Origin: Nostoc sp. FACHB-892
GTDB lineage: Bacteria; Cyanobacteriota; Cyanobacteriia; Cyanobacteriales; Nostocaceae
NCBI RefSeq assembly: GCF_014698795.1
Contig: NZ_JACJTR010000022.1
Span: 62,001-126,000 of the forward strand
Direction of reading: 5' to 3'
Length of the DNA: 64,000 bases
Position 1 is the first letter of the stretch; every line of letters begins with the position of its first letter. The notes beneath the pieces are model-generated. The model saw nothing but the letters and a program-made list of their open reading frames with translations. It did no database searches and was not told the DNA's origin. Both the position numbers and the translations under genes were made by a program. This document shows, one piece after another, positions 1 through 8,365 of the stretch.

Positions 1-40
1 TCACTACGACTTTCCCTCCCCCTGCCCCCTGCCTCTATAG

Positions 41-90
41 CTTTGGGGAAGCAAGCTACGCGTAGCGTCCCGCAGGGATGGTATATTTTT
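41..90. repeat. SDR-like dispersed repeat fragment
   Basis: The stretch holds GGGGAAGCAAGCTACGCG followed by GTAGCGTCCCGCAGGG. The same GAAGCAAGCTACGCG block recurs at about 25552-25567, which marks it as a copy of a dispersed element. No gene is seen in bases 1-204; the first 40 bases are a CCCTGCCCCCTGCC type low-complexity string that also recurs in other spacers. Confidence 0.5.
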
Positions 91-204
91 TGATTTTGAA
101 GTCCCCAAGCTGGAGTTGCAGTTGCGCCTAGCGCAACCGCCATCTCCTCATGCGCCTTGGCATTCAATAAAAAATTGGTCTTTGATAACCCATAACTTGG
201 ATTA

Positions 205-801
205 TCACAAAGATGGAGCATACAACTTATCGCCAACAATCTGGCGAATTGTCTCTACTAGTTGAGTGTATGCAAAGTCAGATAAAACTGGTTTTGCTCC
301 TTGCAAATCAATTGGTTGATCTAAATCAATCCATGACTTGCAACCGCCGTATTTAGGTTGGTAGGGAATTTCTTGTTGGCGTAATTTATATGTCCGTAGG
401 AGGAGAATATAAAGCGGCTGGCGTGGTTTCCATTTGAGGCGATCGCTAATAAAATGCTCGTTCCAAATATGGAAGGGAAGCAAGGTGTTGACAATAGACT
501 CGTCACTAACTGGCAAAATATCTGTAATTTCAGCCCAACTGCCGATGGGAACTGTCTCTGGATGCCAACCTGATGTTACTGGATAAACACGATCAGCATA
601 CTCAGCTTTCAGCATGAAAGCTTGTTGATGTTCATAAGTAGGATAAAGTAAAACTTGCTTGTGGGCAACTTGGAAATGTCCATTTCGTTCATGGATACCC
701 CCTTTGCGGAGCAACATAATTGTTTTGCCACTTTCTAAGGCATTGACGGCGACTGCCCATTCTTTGAGAGCATGAAAAGTTGTAGTTAATTCCATCAGCA
801 T
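205..801 (-). CDS. DUF1802 family protein
   Basis: The 198-residue product matches the DUF1802 pattern that I recognise from cyanobacteria: an N-terminal ALKEWAVAVNAL segment, then IMLLRKGGIHE and LLYPTYEHQ. No biochemical role is established for the family. The protein has no signal peptide or membrane segment and is probably cytosolic. ATG codons exist at residue 1 and residue 3; nothing in the upstream bases clearly decides between them. It is divergent from the broken aldo/keto reductase and stands alone, so the context gives no functional hint. The family assignment is by memory of the motif, the function is unknown. Confidence 0.8.
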   Translation of the reverse strand: MLMELTTTFHALKEWAVAVNALESGKTIMLLRKGGIHERNGHFQVAHKQVLLYPTYEHQQAFMLKAEYADRVYPVTSGWHPETVPIGSWAEITDILPVSDESIVNTLLPFHIWNEHFISDRLKWKPRQPLYILLLRTYKLRQQEIPYQPKYGGCKSWIDLDQPIDLQGAKPVLSDFAYTQLVETIRQIVGDKLYAPSL

Positions 802-1103
802 CTACTGTAACTCTGATTTAATTTCAATCTAAAACCGATAACGTGTAAAACTATCCAGGGAAATGAATTAGGAAGCAGTTATGGAAAAGCGCTCGCTTGG
901 TACAACTGATGTGAAAATCACACCCATCTTGATGGGAACTTGGCAAGCTGGTAAAAGAGCGTGGGTGGGAATTGAGGATGTTGACTCGATTAAAACGCTC
1001 CGAGCCGCTTATGAAGCTGGGATCACCACAATTGATACTGCTGAAGCTTATGGTGAAGGACACTCTGAGCGAATTATCGCTGAAGCTTTATCTGATGTAC
1101 GCG

Positions 1104-1130
1104 TAGACGCGTAGCGGCTTGTCGCCAGAC
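1104..1130. repeat. 27-nt SDR insert in a HIP1 site
   Basis: The insert lies between GCG (1101-1103) and ATCGC (1131-1135). Deleting it recreates the octamer GCGATCGC. It begins TAGACGCGTAGCGG and ends CTTGTCGCCAGAC. It is 27 nt long and so keeps the frame, but its TAG at 1112 stops translation of the host gene. Similar GTAGACATCGC-type ends are common in Nostoc dispersed repeats. Confidence 0.85.
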
Positions 1131-1199
1131 ATCGCGTGGAATATGCCACAAAAGTTTTCGCTAATCATCTAAAGTATGAACAAGTCATTCAAGCTTGCG

Positions 1200-1304
1200 T
1201 AGACGCGTAGCGGTGAGGGGGTCGCAGTCTTGGCGGTTCCCGTCGATTGCGACCCCCCGAACCCGTTGGCGAAGCCTCTCGTAGAGAAGGGCTTGTCGTT
1301 AGAC
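1200..1304. repeat. 105-nt nested SDR insert in a HIP1-like site
   Basis: This insert lies between GCG (1197-1199) and ATCG (1305-1308) and its removal gives GCGATCGT. Its outer ends match the 27-nt insert at 1104-1130 (TAGACGCGTAGCGG ... CTTGTCG..AGAC), and a further 78 nt is lodged inside. The inner piece has a perfect 10-bp stem, GGGGGTCGCA at 1216-1225 with TGCGACCCCC at 1248-1257, and a GGCGAAGCCTCTCGTAGAG block that resembles another repeat family (see 25587-25601). The length is again a multiple of three. Confidence 0.85.
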
Positions 1305-1972
1305 ATCGTTCTTTAACCAACTTGAAAACTGATTACATCGACTTTTACCAAATACATTGGTCCTCTGGTGCTTTCAATAGCAAAATAGTACCTATCGAGG
1401 AAACTATGAGCGCTCTTAACCTGCTCAAAGAGCAAGGTAAAATTCGAGCCATTGGTGTTTCCAACTTTTCCCACGCCCAGTTAGCAGAAGCAGCAAGTTA
1501 TGGACGTATTGATAGTTTACAACCACCTTATTCTTTATTCTGGAGACAGGTAGAACAAGATGCATTGCCCTATTGTATCGAGAACAATATTTCTATCCTT
1601 GCTTATTCGTCTTTAGCACAGGGATTATTGACAGGGAAATTTGCTCTCGGTCATAAATTTGACCCAACAGATAACCGTGCTAAAAATAAACTGTTTCAAG
1701 GCGAAAACTTTGAACGTGCCCAACAAGCGCTAGAAAAACTGTGTCCTATAGCCCTTCTTCATAATTGTACCCTTGCTCAGTTAGCTTTAGCGTGGTTAAT
1801 TGCTCAACCCCAAACAAATGCCATCGTCGGGGGGCGTTATCCCAAACAAGCGCTAGACAACGCATTAGCCGCCCAAATTAAGCTTTCTGCTGCCCAATTG
1901 GCAGAAATTGATGCCATTAGGCGTATTGTCACCGACAATCTAGATGATAGCCAGATTATGTGGAATTGCTGA

Positions 1973-2381
1973 CAATTCAGTTTGGTTAGCTATGCTGATC
2001 TATCCAAGATCCCATTGATTCTCTTAAAAAGAAAGCTGGGGATCAAATTTATGGGTCTAGATTGCAAAATCTAACAGAACATGAACTTTAGTAAACTAAG
2101 GGTTGTAACTCACCAAAGTAAGTGATAACTTAAATAGTAGGACACCAAACAAAGCAAAACCAAACAGAAAGGGTCAATGACTTAGTGTCCCCTTGTCATG
2201 AACCCAAGCAAATGTCAGCATATCAAATATAGAAGTGGTAAAAAGCCTAATGTAGAAGGCAAAACCAAATTTTAAAGCGGAAAAACGCAAGAATGCTGAG
2301 TTTGTTCGTTGTTTAGTCCACCTTAGTTATTAACTTTCAATTACTTAATTAGTTTAACAATTTGAAGCCTGTAAACTCGAT
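1973..2381. other. spacer without a convincing gene
   Basis: About 400 bases of AT-rich sequence follow the broken aldo/keto reductase. A possible 25-codon basic ORF starts at an ATG near 2198 (MNPSKCQHIK...), but it has no clear ribosome binding site and is not called. The stretch ends at a strong terminator, so a short transcript from this spacer is possible but unproven. Confidence 0.4.
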
Positions 2382-2410
2382 AAAACCTGGTCACCCTTGA
2401 CCAGGTTTTT
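2382..2410 (+). terminator. rho-independent terminator
   Basis: A perfect 12-bp stem is present: AAAACCTGGTCA (2382-2393), loop CCCT, TGACCAGGTTTT (2398-2409), followed by T. It lies 410 bases after the aldo/keto reductase stop, so it may serve an unannotated short RNA as well as readthrough from that gene. The A-rich upstream arm means it could also work on the other strand. Confidence 0.8.
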
Positions 2411-2427
2411 GGTGTTTTACCAAAACA

Positions 2428-2722
2428 GAATTCAGGAGTCAGGAGTTAGAATTCAGTTGGATATTCTGAGCGATAAAGCAGATAGCATAGCGGTAGCGAG
2501 TCTACGAGCGTTTGAATAAAGGCGTTTAAAAGCGTTTAAAACTTCCACCAAATCGGAAATTTGGTGGTCAACAAAACAGTCGCGGGTCTGAATGCCGCAC
2601 AGATAGCGAAGCGTCTCGCAACAGAAGGGGAAACGCAAAAGGCGAACAAGCAAGGGTCTTGATTCTGGCCGGCGCAGCGTCTCCGGCTTTGCTCCTGAAT
2701 TGTGACTGCTGAATTCTTCTTC
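2428..2722. repeat. dispersed repeat block with GAATTCAGGAGTCAGG ends
   Basis: The block begins GAATTCAGGAGTCAGGAG and ends in the reverse sense, CTCCTGAATT...GAATTCTTCTTC. The same GAATTCAGGAGTCAG string occurs again at about 48047. Inside are an inverted repeat (CCACCAAAT with ATTTGGTGG, about 2547-2569) and GCGAAGCGTCTCGC and CGCAGCGTCTCCGGC pieces typical of Nostoc SDRs. The open frames seen across it are repeat-derived and not called as genes. Confidence 0.65.
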
Positions 2723-2863
2723 AAACAAGAGGTCTAATATCAACACAAATAAGATTGTGGAAGCTTAGGCATGAGTAATGGAATGCAAATGCTAACATTA
2801 CCGTGGTAGTCCAAATACCTACAGTTAATTCTGTACGTTCCTGGTTATCACTTACCTTTTGTC

Positions 2864-5590
2864 ATGCTTATGGCTAAAACAACTAGGATTTTTAGCACGA
2901 ATTTTGTAAAGATTAAAAAACAAAAGCAGTCAGGGCGTTGGCAGAAGACTAGGCTGGCTCACTTTTTACGCTTGCCTTTGTACTTCCTGATAGGATTGCT
3001 ATGCATTCTTGGTTCACCCGTGCTGGCAAAAGTTCCTGGCACAATTAATTCTTCCTCTGAACTACCAATTAACAGTGTTACGTCGTTGGCTGTGACCTCT
3101 GACCCAGCCTCACTACTACAACAAGGCAAAGTTTTATACGATAGCGGAAAGTTTGCCAAGGCGGTAGAAGTGTTACAAGAGGCTGTCCAAACATATAGGC
3201 AACAAGGGGAGAGTCTTAGACTGGCAGCAACACTGAGTAATCTTTCCTTAGCTTACCAACAACTCGGTGCGTGGAATCAGGCACAGCAGGCAATTACAGA
3301 GAGCTTAAATTTGCTCAATGAACAGGGTGAAAACCAAAATCTGCAAATATTTGCCCAATCACTTGATATTCAAGGTCGTCTCCAACTGACAATGGGACAG
3401 GCAGACAAGGCTTTAGCAACTTGGCAGCAGACAGAAGAAATTTATAGGCAAGCAGACAATAAAAGCGGCGTGGTGCGATCGCAAATTAATCAAGCACAGG
3501 CGTGGCGAAGCCAAGGGTTTTACCCTCGCGCTGTCAAAACACTCGAACAGGTAAGCCAGACGTTAAAATCTCAACCAGACTCTATAGAAAAGACAGTGAG
3601 TTTGCGATCGCTCGGTGATACCCTTTTGGTATTGGGTGATTTGGAAAAGTCACGTCAGGCGTTAGAAGAAAGTCTGATAATTGCTCGAAATCTGCAATCA
3701 AACGCTGATATTGGGGCCAGTCTGTTCAGCCTGGGAAATAATGCCCGTAAACGAGAAGACATACCAAAGGCGATCGCCTATTATCAACAAACAGTTGCAG
3801 CATCTCCCTCACCCCTGATAAAAGCCCAAGCCCAACTCAATCACTTGAGCCTACTCATTGAAGATAAACGAGCCGCAGAGGTTCAAACTATCTTGCCGTT
3901 GGTAGAGTCTCAAATCGAGCAACTCCCCCTTAGTCGTGCCAGTGTTTACGCTCAAGTTAACTTTTCTGAAAGTCTGGCAAAAGTCAAGAGTGGCATATTG
4001 CAAGCATCAAGTCAAAATTATTACTCAGGATTTAGCACCAAAGACTCAGCAGTATTACTTGCCAACGCCATCAAAGAATCTCAAAGTTTAGGAGACAAGC
4101 GAGCAGAAGCCTATGCGCTGAAGAGTTTAGGCGGCTTGTACGAAGAAACCAAGCAGTGGAAAGAGGCGCAACAGCTTACCCGGCAAGGATTAGCTTTAGC
4201 ACAGAGCAGCAATGCACCAGAAATTACCTATTCCTTGGAGTGGCAATTAGGTAGATTGCTCTGGGCACAAAAAGATATTAATGGTGCGATCGCGGCGTAT
4301 GATTCTGCTGTAGGCACTCTCGAGTCTCTTCGCAGAGACTTAGTAGCCAATAAAGACGTAGTGAACCAGGATGTGCAATTCAACTTCCGGGACAGCGTGG
4401 AACCCGTTTACCGAGAGTCAGTAGAATTACTCCTGAAATCCCAAGAAGGAAAACCACCAGATGAAAAAATATTAGAGAAAGCACGAGAGCGGATTGAAGC
4501 ACTCCAGCTAGCAGAATTGGACGACTTTTTCCGGGAAGCTTGCCTACAAGGCCAGAGAGTAGCCCTCGATCAAGTGGTAGATAAAGATAATCCCACGGCT
4601 GCCATCTTTTATCCGATTATTCTTCCTGACGAACTCCAGGTAATTGTCAAAATTCCCAAACAGCCTCTACAAAGCTACAGTAACAAGATATCCCAAGCAA
4701 ACGTAGATAAACTCTTAGTAGAACTGCGAAAAAATCTTGTCAATCCTACCGCAACCAAAGTCGTTCAAACCCAGGCACACCAGGTTTACGACTGGCTGCT
4801 CAAACCTATGGAATCACAATTGCAAAAAAGTGGAGTAAATACCCTAGTGTTTGTGCTGGATGGTCAGTTACGCAATTTACCAATGGCTGCTCTCTATGAT
4901 GGTAAACAATACTTGGTAGAGAAATATGCAGTTGCCCTGAGCTTGGGTCTGCAACTCCTCGACCCTAAACCGCTAGTACAACAGCAATTAAGAGCTTTAA
5001 CAGCAGGACTGACTCAGCCGCCACCAGGTTTTTCTGAGTTTGCACCATTGCTTGCTATTAAATCCGAATTCGAGGGCATTACCAAAGCAGGTGTCTCGAC
5101 AACTAGCTTACTAGATGGAGATTTTAAGAAAAAGAATTTAGAGAGTGAAATTGGTGATACTTCATTCAACATAGTCCATTTAGCAACCCACGGTCAATTT
5201 AGTTCTCGTCTTGAAGACACTTTTATTTTGGATTTCGATGGTCAGATTAATGTCAAGGATTTTGATACTCTCTTTCGCAGTCAGGGGAAAAGTATAGTAG
5301 AGCTATTAGTTTTGAGTGCTTGCCAGACAGCAACAGGAGACAGCCGTGCAACACTCGGTCTTGCAGGAGCAGCTGTACGAGCTGGGGCACGCAGTACGAT
5401 AGCCTCTCTGTGGCAGATTGATGATCAATCGACAGCAATGTTTGTTAGTGCCTTCTATCGAGAACTCAAGAGTGGCAAAACCACCAAAGCCGAAGCAATC
5501 CACCGTGCCCAGCTAGAACTGCTGAAACATCCTAACTACAAAGCACCAAGCTTTTGGTCTGCTTATGTGTTGATTGGGAATTGGTTGTAA
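2864..5590 (+). CDS. secreted TPR-CHAT domain protein
   Basis: The 908-residue product has a basic N-terminus and a hydrophobic stretch (FLRLPLYFLIGLLCILGS, about residues 34-51) ending near VLAKVPG, which looks like a signal peptide or anchor. Residues from about 80 to 490 are helical TPR-like repeats. The C-terminal third is a CHAT domain (caspase-like fold, named after HetF-associated proteins), with the catalytic dyad visible as His776 in HLATHGQF and Cys820 in LSACQTATGD. CHAT proteins are predicted or proven cysteine proteases in several bacterial signalling and defence settings; the substrate here is unknown. No partner gene lies next to it. ATG codons at residues 1 and 3 are both possible starts. 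Export would place the protease outside the cytoplasm. Confidence 0.9.
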   Translation: MLMAKTTRIFSTNFVKIKKQKQSGRWQKTRLAHFLRLPLYFLIGLLCILGSPVLAKVPGTINSSSELPINSVTSLAVTSDPASLLQQGKVLYDSGKFAKAVEVLQEAVQTYRQQGESLRLAATLSNLSLAYQQLGAWNQAQQAITESLNLLNEQGENQNLQIFAQSLDIQGRLQLTMGQADKALATWQQTEEIYRQADNKSGVVRSQINQAQAWRSQGFYPRAVKTLEQVSQTLKSQPDSIEKTVSLRSLGDTLLVLGDLEKSRQALEESLIIARNLQSNADIGASLFSLGNNARKREDIPKAIAYYQQTVAASPSPLIKAQAQLNHLSLLIEDKRAAEVQTILPLVESQIEQLPLSRASVYAQVNFSESLAKVKSGILQASSQNYYSGFSTKDSAVLLANAIKESQSLGDKRAEAYALKSLGGLYEETKQWKEAQQLTRQGLALAQSSNAPEITYSLEWQLGRLLWAQKDINGAIAAYDSAVGTLESLRRDLVANKDVVNQDVQFNFRDSVEPVYRESVELLLKSQEGKPPDEKILEKARERIEALQLAELDDFFREACLQGQRVALDQVVDKDNPTAAIFYPIILPDELQVIVKIPKQPLQSYSNKISQANVDKLLVELRKNLVNPTATKVVQTQAHQVYDWLLKPMESQLQKSGVNTLVFVLDGQLRNLPMAALYDGKQYLVEKYAVALSLGLQLLDPKPLVQQQLRALTAGLTQPPPGFSEFAPLLAIKSEFEGITKAGVSTTSLLDGDFKKKNLESEIGDTSFNIVHLATHGQFSSRLEDTFILDFDGQINVKDFDTLFRSQGKSIVELLVLSACQTATGDSRATLGLAGAAVRAGARSTIASLWQIDDQSTAMFVSAFYRELKSGKTTKAEAIHRAQLELLKHPNYKAPSFWSAYVLIGNWL

Positions 5591-5695
5591 TATTTATGAG
5601 TTATAGGACTAATATTTGATTTTTGAAATAACTCCATACAACTTAAAAAACCGGGGATCTCGATTGAGCAGTTTATTGTAGCTAACTTGGCTCTG

Positions 5696-6370
5696 TTACC
5701 CTCTAGAAAAACTGCTGAGAAATAAACCCACCAGCCTTCTCCCAAAAACAAGCCAATCCAACCAAAATACAATGTGAACAGCTACTATTATCCAAAATAC
5801 AACTTGGTATGAAACCTTGCTACTTTTATGGCGTAATTTTCGTTGGGCAATAAATGCCCCCAACCATCCACCCATAAATTCACACAAGTGTAATCTCTTT
5901 TCTGATACTCTCCAACGCCCCTGTTTTGCACGAGATTTATCATCCGCATACAGTGTAAAGGTAATAAAACTCATTACAGGATAAAGAATCAGAGGAATTG
6001 GGTTGAAAGTTTTAAATGCAAAATGTATTGCTCCTAAACCCGGTAATAATGATAAGAGAAACACTTCAAATATTAAAGAAGATTTCGCTGTGGGCTTGAA
6101 TATTTTTTTCCCTATTGCAGAAGATGAAGTTATCGGCATAGATTTGGATACCAGTCCCTCAATGAAGGCGTTGCAAGCATGAACTCTTCCGTCTTTATCA
6201 ACTGTTAGCTGATAGCAAATTACATCACCAACTTGTGGACGATGATTTGTTTCTTTGAGTGCAGTGATATGAAGAAAAACGTCTTGACTGCCATCACTGG
6301 AGCGAATGAAGCCAAAGCCCTTGTCATCTTTCCATGTTGTTAGTTGACCTTTATGCAAAACAGGTTTCAT
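5696..6370 (-). CDS. cold-shock domain and DUF1294 membrane protein
   Basis: The 224-residue product combines an N-terminal cold-shock domain (about residues 5-70) with a C-terminal DUF1294 membrane domain. The cold-shock part has the RNA-binding motifs KGFGFI (RNP1) and DVFLHI (RNP2). The DUF1294 part has hydrophobic segments near residues 100-140 and 190-215, and the usual KSRAKQGRWRVSEKRLH and GGWLGAFIAQR segments. The fusion is a known arrangement; it tethers a nucleic-acid-binding domain to the inner membrane by inference. The gene faces the TPR-CHAT gene tail to tail, with 105 bases between them. No function beyond RNA or single-stranded DNA binding can be claimed. Confidence 0.88.
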   Translation of the reverse strand: MKPVLHKGQLTTWKDDKGFGFIRSSDGSQDVFLHITALKETNHRPQVGDVICYQLTVDKDGRVHACNAFIEGLVSKSMPITSSSAIGKKIFKPTAKSSLIFEVFLLSLLPGLGAIHFAFKTFNPIPLILYPVMSFITFTLYADDKSRAKQGRWRVSEKRLHLCEFMGGWLGAFIAQRKLRHKSSKVSYQVVFWIIVAVHIVFWLDWLVFGRRLVGLFLSSFSRG

Positions 6371-6465
6371 AAAAGACGCTGATCTTAATACTTTATTGTT
6401 AATGTTCCCATCTCAATAGCAACAGACAACATTAATCCTGAACCCATCTACAAATGACTTTCAGG

Positions 6466-6481
6466 GCTACGCCTACGCAAA
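6466..6481. repeat. short SDR fragment GGGCTACGCCTACGC
   Basis: GGGCTACGCCTACGC is the core of a common Nostoc dispersed repeat; related copies occur at about 18787-18815 and 49525-49545 in this window. It sits in the 215-base spacer between the divergent cold-shock/DUF1294 and DUF1995 genes. Confidence 0.5.
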
Positions 6482-6585
6482 ACCCATTGAGCCTTTATAT
6501 CCTGAGGTTGATTGTCATCGTCTGCCTACTCAATAAGAGCTAATACTGGAACAATGAGAGTAATGCTAAACCGACATAATAAACT

Positions 6586-7320
6586 ATGAGTGAACTTCCA
6601 AATAGTCTTGAAGATGCGATCGCCCAATCTCGTGTAGCCGTCCAAGCTGCCCTTGCAGATGGTTGTACTCGCATACAAGTTGAGTTCCTGTTTCCAGAAC
6701 TCAAGTTTATGCCAGTGGCGGAACAATTTCTGCCACTGTTTACAGAATATGGTTCCCGTTTGAAGATTTTCTTTGCTGACGCTGGTGCTGCGGCCTTAGC
6801 CCGACGCGATTGGGTTGATACACCATTTCAAATTTTGGATATCGGTACGGGAAGGGCTGCTTCTTTGGAAACCAAAATTCAGCCAGAGGATGAAATTTTC
6901 TTATTCATTGCCCCCACTTCCGTAGAAGTACCGCAGTTAGAAAAGCTATGTGAAGTAATAGGCGATCGCCCTTTAGTCTTGTTAAATCCCCGCCTAGAAG
7001 ATGCTGGAACTGTGGGTATTGGTTATACAGCAAGAAAAATCCGCGATCGTTTTATCAGTACCATTGAATCCACCTATTACCTCCGCCCTATAGACGATGA
7101 AACCGCCCTATATCGCTGCTACCCCGGACAGTGGGAAGTTTGGCTGGAAACCGACGGCGAATATCAAAGAATTGCCGAATTACCCAAAAGGCCATCAGGT
7201 GATGAGTTGGATCTCATCCTCTTAAAGGGACAACCGCAAACAACAACAGATGCTGCACCTGTGAGAAAGCCCAGTGTATTTAAGAGTTTGCAACGGTTTT
7301 TAAAGGCATTGAGTAGTTAG
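6586..7320 (+). CDS. DUF1995 family protein
   Basis: The 244-residue product begins MSELPNSLEDAIAQSRVAV and continues with ADGCTRIQVEFLFPEL, which I recognise as the DUF1995 family of cyanobacteria and plastids. It is soluble, with no signal peptide. Plant members are plastid proteins, one of them linked to photosystem I assembly; whether that applies to this bacterial homologue is not known. The gene is followed 72 bases later by a histidine phosphatase on the same strand, so the two may be co-transcribed, but nothing else links them. The start ATG is preceded by AT-rich sequence without a strong Shine-Dalgarno motif. Confidence 0.85.
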   Translation: MSELPNSLEDAIAQSRVAVQAALADGCTRIQVEFLFPELKFMPVAEQFLPLFTEYGSRLKIFFADAGAAALARRDWVDTPFQILDIGTGRAASLETKIQPEDEIFLFIAPTSVEVPQLEKLCEVIGDRPLVLLNPRLEDAGTVGIGYTARKIRDRFISTIESTYYLRPIDDETALYRCYPGQWEVWLETDGEYQRIAELPKRPSGDELDLILLKGQPQTTTDAAPVRKPSVFKSLQRFLKALSS

Positions 7321-7392
7321 GATAATGCAGAGGTAGCAGAAGGAAACTTGATCGCCTGCTGCCTCATTTTGAGTTTTCTATACATAAACTTG

Positions 7393-7971
7393 ATGCAGAA
7401 AACCCTGTATATTGTGCGACATTGCCAAGCTGTTGGACAGGAAGCTAATGCGCCTCTTACATCAGAAGGAAATCTCCAAGCGATCGCTCTTGCTGATTTG
7501 TTATTCGATTTTGGGATCGAGCGGGTTATCTCCAGTCCATTTATTAGAGCATATCAATCAATTGCTCCCCTAACGGAACGTCTGGGCCTCTCAATCGAGA
7601 TTGATAACCGACTTTCCGAACGTGTGCTGTGTGCAACACCGCTTGCTGATTGGCGTGAGCGATTAGCTGAATCATTTACCAACCTTGATTTATATCTAGA
7701 TGGTGGTGAGTCAAGTCGTGGTGCTATGGCGCGTGGGATAGCCGTAATTGATGAAGTATTGCAGCAAGAAGCAAACACAATTGCGATCGTGACGCATGGC
7801 AATTTGATGGCGCTGATCCTGAAGCATTTTGACGATCGCATTGGTTATGCTGAATGGGGAAAATTGAGCAATCCAGATGTTTATCGCATACAGTTTTTCA
7901 ATGGTGCAACACAGGTAGAGCGAATGATCTGCGCTAACGACATTAGTATTAATCAAAACTTGCATTACTGA
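7393..7971 (+). CDS. histidine phosphatase superfamily protein
   Basis: The 192-residue product starts MQKTLYIVRHCQ and belongs to the phosphoglycerate mutase-like (histidine phosphatase) family. Visible active-site elements are Arg9 and His10, the phosphoaccepting His, then SSPFIRAYQS with Arg52, Glu76 in LSERVL, and the second His135 in VTHGN. The first motif is RHC instead of the usual RHG, a Cys for Gly change. I chose the ATG at 7393 since the frame upstream opens only with a TTG at 7348 and the RHG-type motif normally lies near the N-terminus. The substrate cannot be read from the sequence. The stop overlaps the remnant of xisH by seven bases. Confidence 0.88.
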   Translation: MQKTLYIVRHCQAVGQEANAPLTSEGNLQAIALADLLFDFGIERVISSPFIRAYQSIAPLTERLGLSIEIDNRLSERVLCATPLADWRERLAESFTNLDLYLDGGESSRGAMARGIAVIDEVLQQEANTIAIVTHGNLMALILKHFDDRIGYAEWGKLSNPDVYRIQFFNGATQVERMICANDISINQNLHY

Positions 7972-8246
7972 TAATTCTCAGTAAGATTTAGATTGATTTG
8001 ACTGCGCTGGATAATAGTTTTAATAAATGGTTTATTTAAAAAATCGTTATAAGTGTTTAAGGGCACTGCTAAATACAAAACTCGCTCAGAACCTATTTCT
8101 TAAGAAAGCATATCGATAATTAATAAGTCGATGTACATATCAGTAATATTTTCTATGCGAATTAACAAAGGATCATGAGTAATTCGCCACCCGTCTTTTT
8201 GCAATGCCGATTTTACAACATTGTGAAATTTATCTCTAGCTGACAT
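7965..8246 (-). pseudogene. xisH: xisH remnant (element excision factor), internally deleted
   Basis: Read on the minus strand from the ATG at 8246, the frame gives MSARDKFHNVVKSALQKDGW then ITHDPL and DMYIDL, the start of XisH, the fdxN-element excision controlling factor. After 48 codons there is a TAA (8102-8100). The same frame continues as SERVLYLAVPLNTY and ends at a TAA at 7967-7965, matching the C-terminal part of XisH. The central portion, about 50 residues with the conserved EVKSF and GQF..Y segments, is missing. XisH normally sits next to xisI, which is absent here. The result is a decayed gene. Family identification is by memory of the conserved N- and C-terminal strings. Confidence 0.85.
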
Positions 8247-8365
8247 AAACTGTTTTTTCAGCCTGTGTAGGCATTATAAATATATTTTGCCTTGCCAAAA
8301 TTCTGAAAGAAGAAGAGGAGCCAAGAATCTTACTATTAATTCCTAACTCCTCACTCTTAACTTTT

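Larger units (their letters stand above)
881..1972 (+). pseudogene. aldo/keto reductase, broken by two short repeat inserts
   Basis: The N-terminal part (881-1114) reads MEKRSLGTTDVKITPI and carries the catalytic Asp and Tyr in TIDTAEAYGEG. The C-terminal part (to 1972) carries the catalytic His region DFYQIHWSS and the ILAYSSLAQGLLTGKF and AIVGGRYPKQ segments of NADPH-dependent aldo/keto reductases. Between them lie two inserts, at 1104-1130 and 1200-1304, that bring in-frame stops (TAG 1112, TAG 1208, TGA 1214). Both parts are in the same frame, and removing the 27-nt and 105-nt inserts gives an uninterrupted 319-residue protein, the usual family length, with the catalytic Lys in EYATKVF. 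As it stands no single product has the full Asp-Tyr-Lys-His set, so I call it a pseudogene. A downstream TTG at 1247 could start a C-terminal fragment. Confidence 0.9.

Noticed and set aside
1104..1304. Readthrough or programmed recoding that would rescue the aldo/keto reductase
   Set aside because: There are three in-frame stops including a TGA close to a TAG, and no recoding signal or suppressor tRNA is seen; decay is simpler.
2453..2746. Minus-strand frames of 97 and 62 codons
   Set aside because: They lie completely within a dispersed repeat block.
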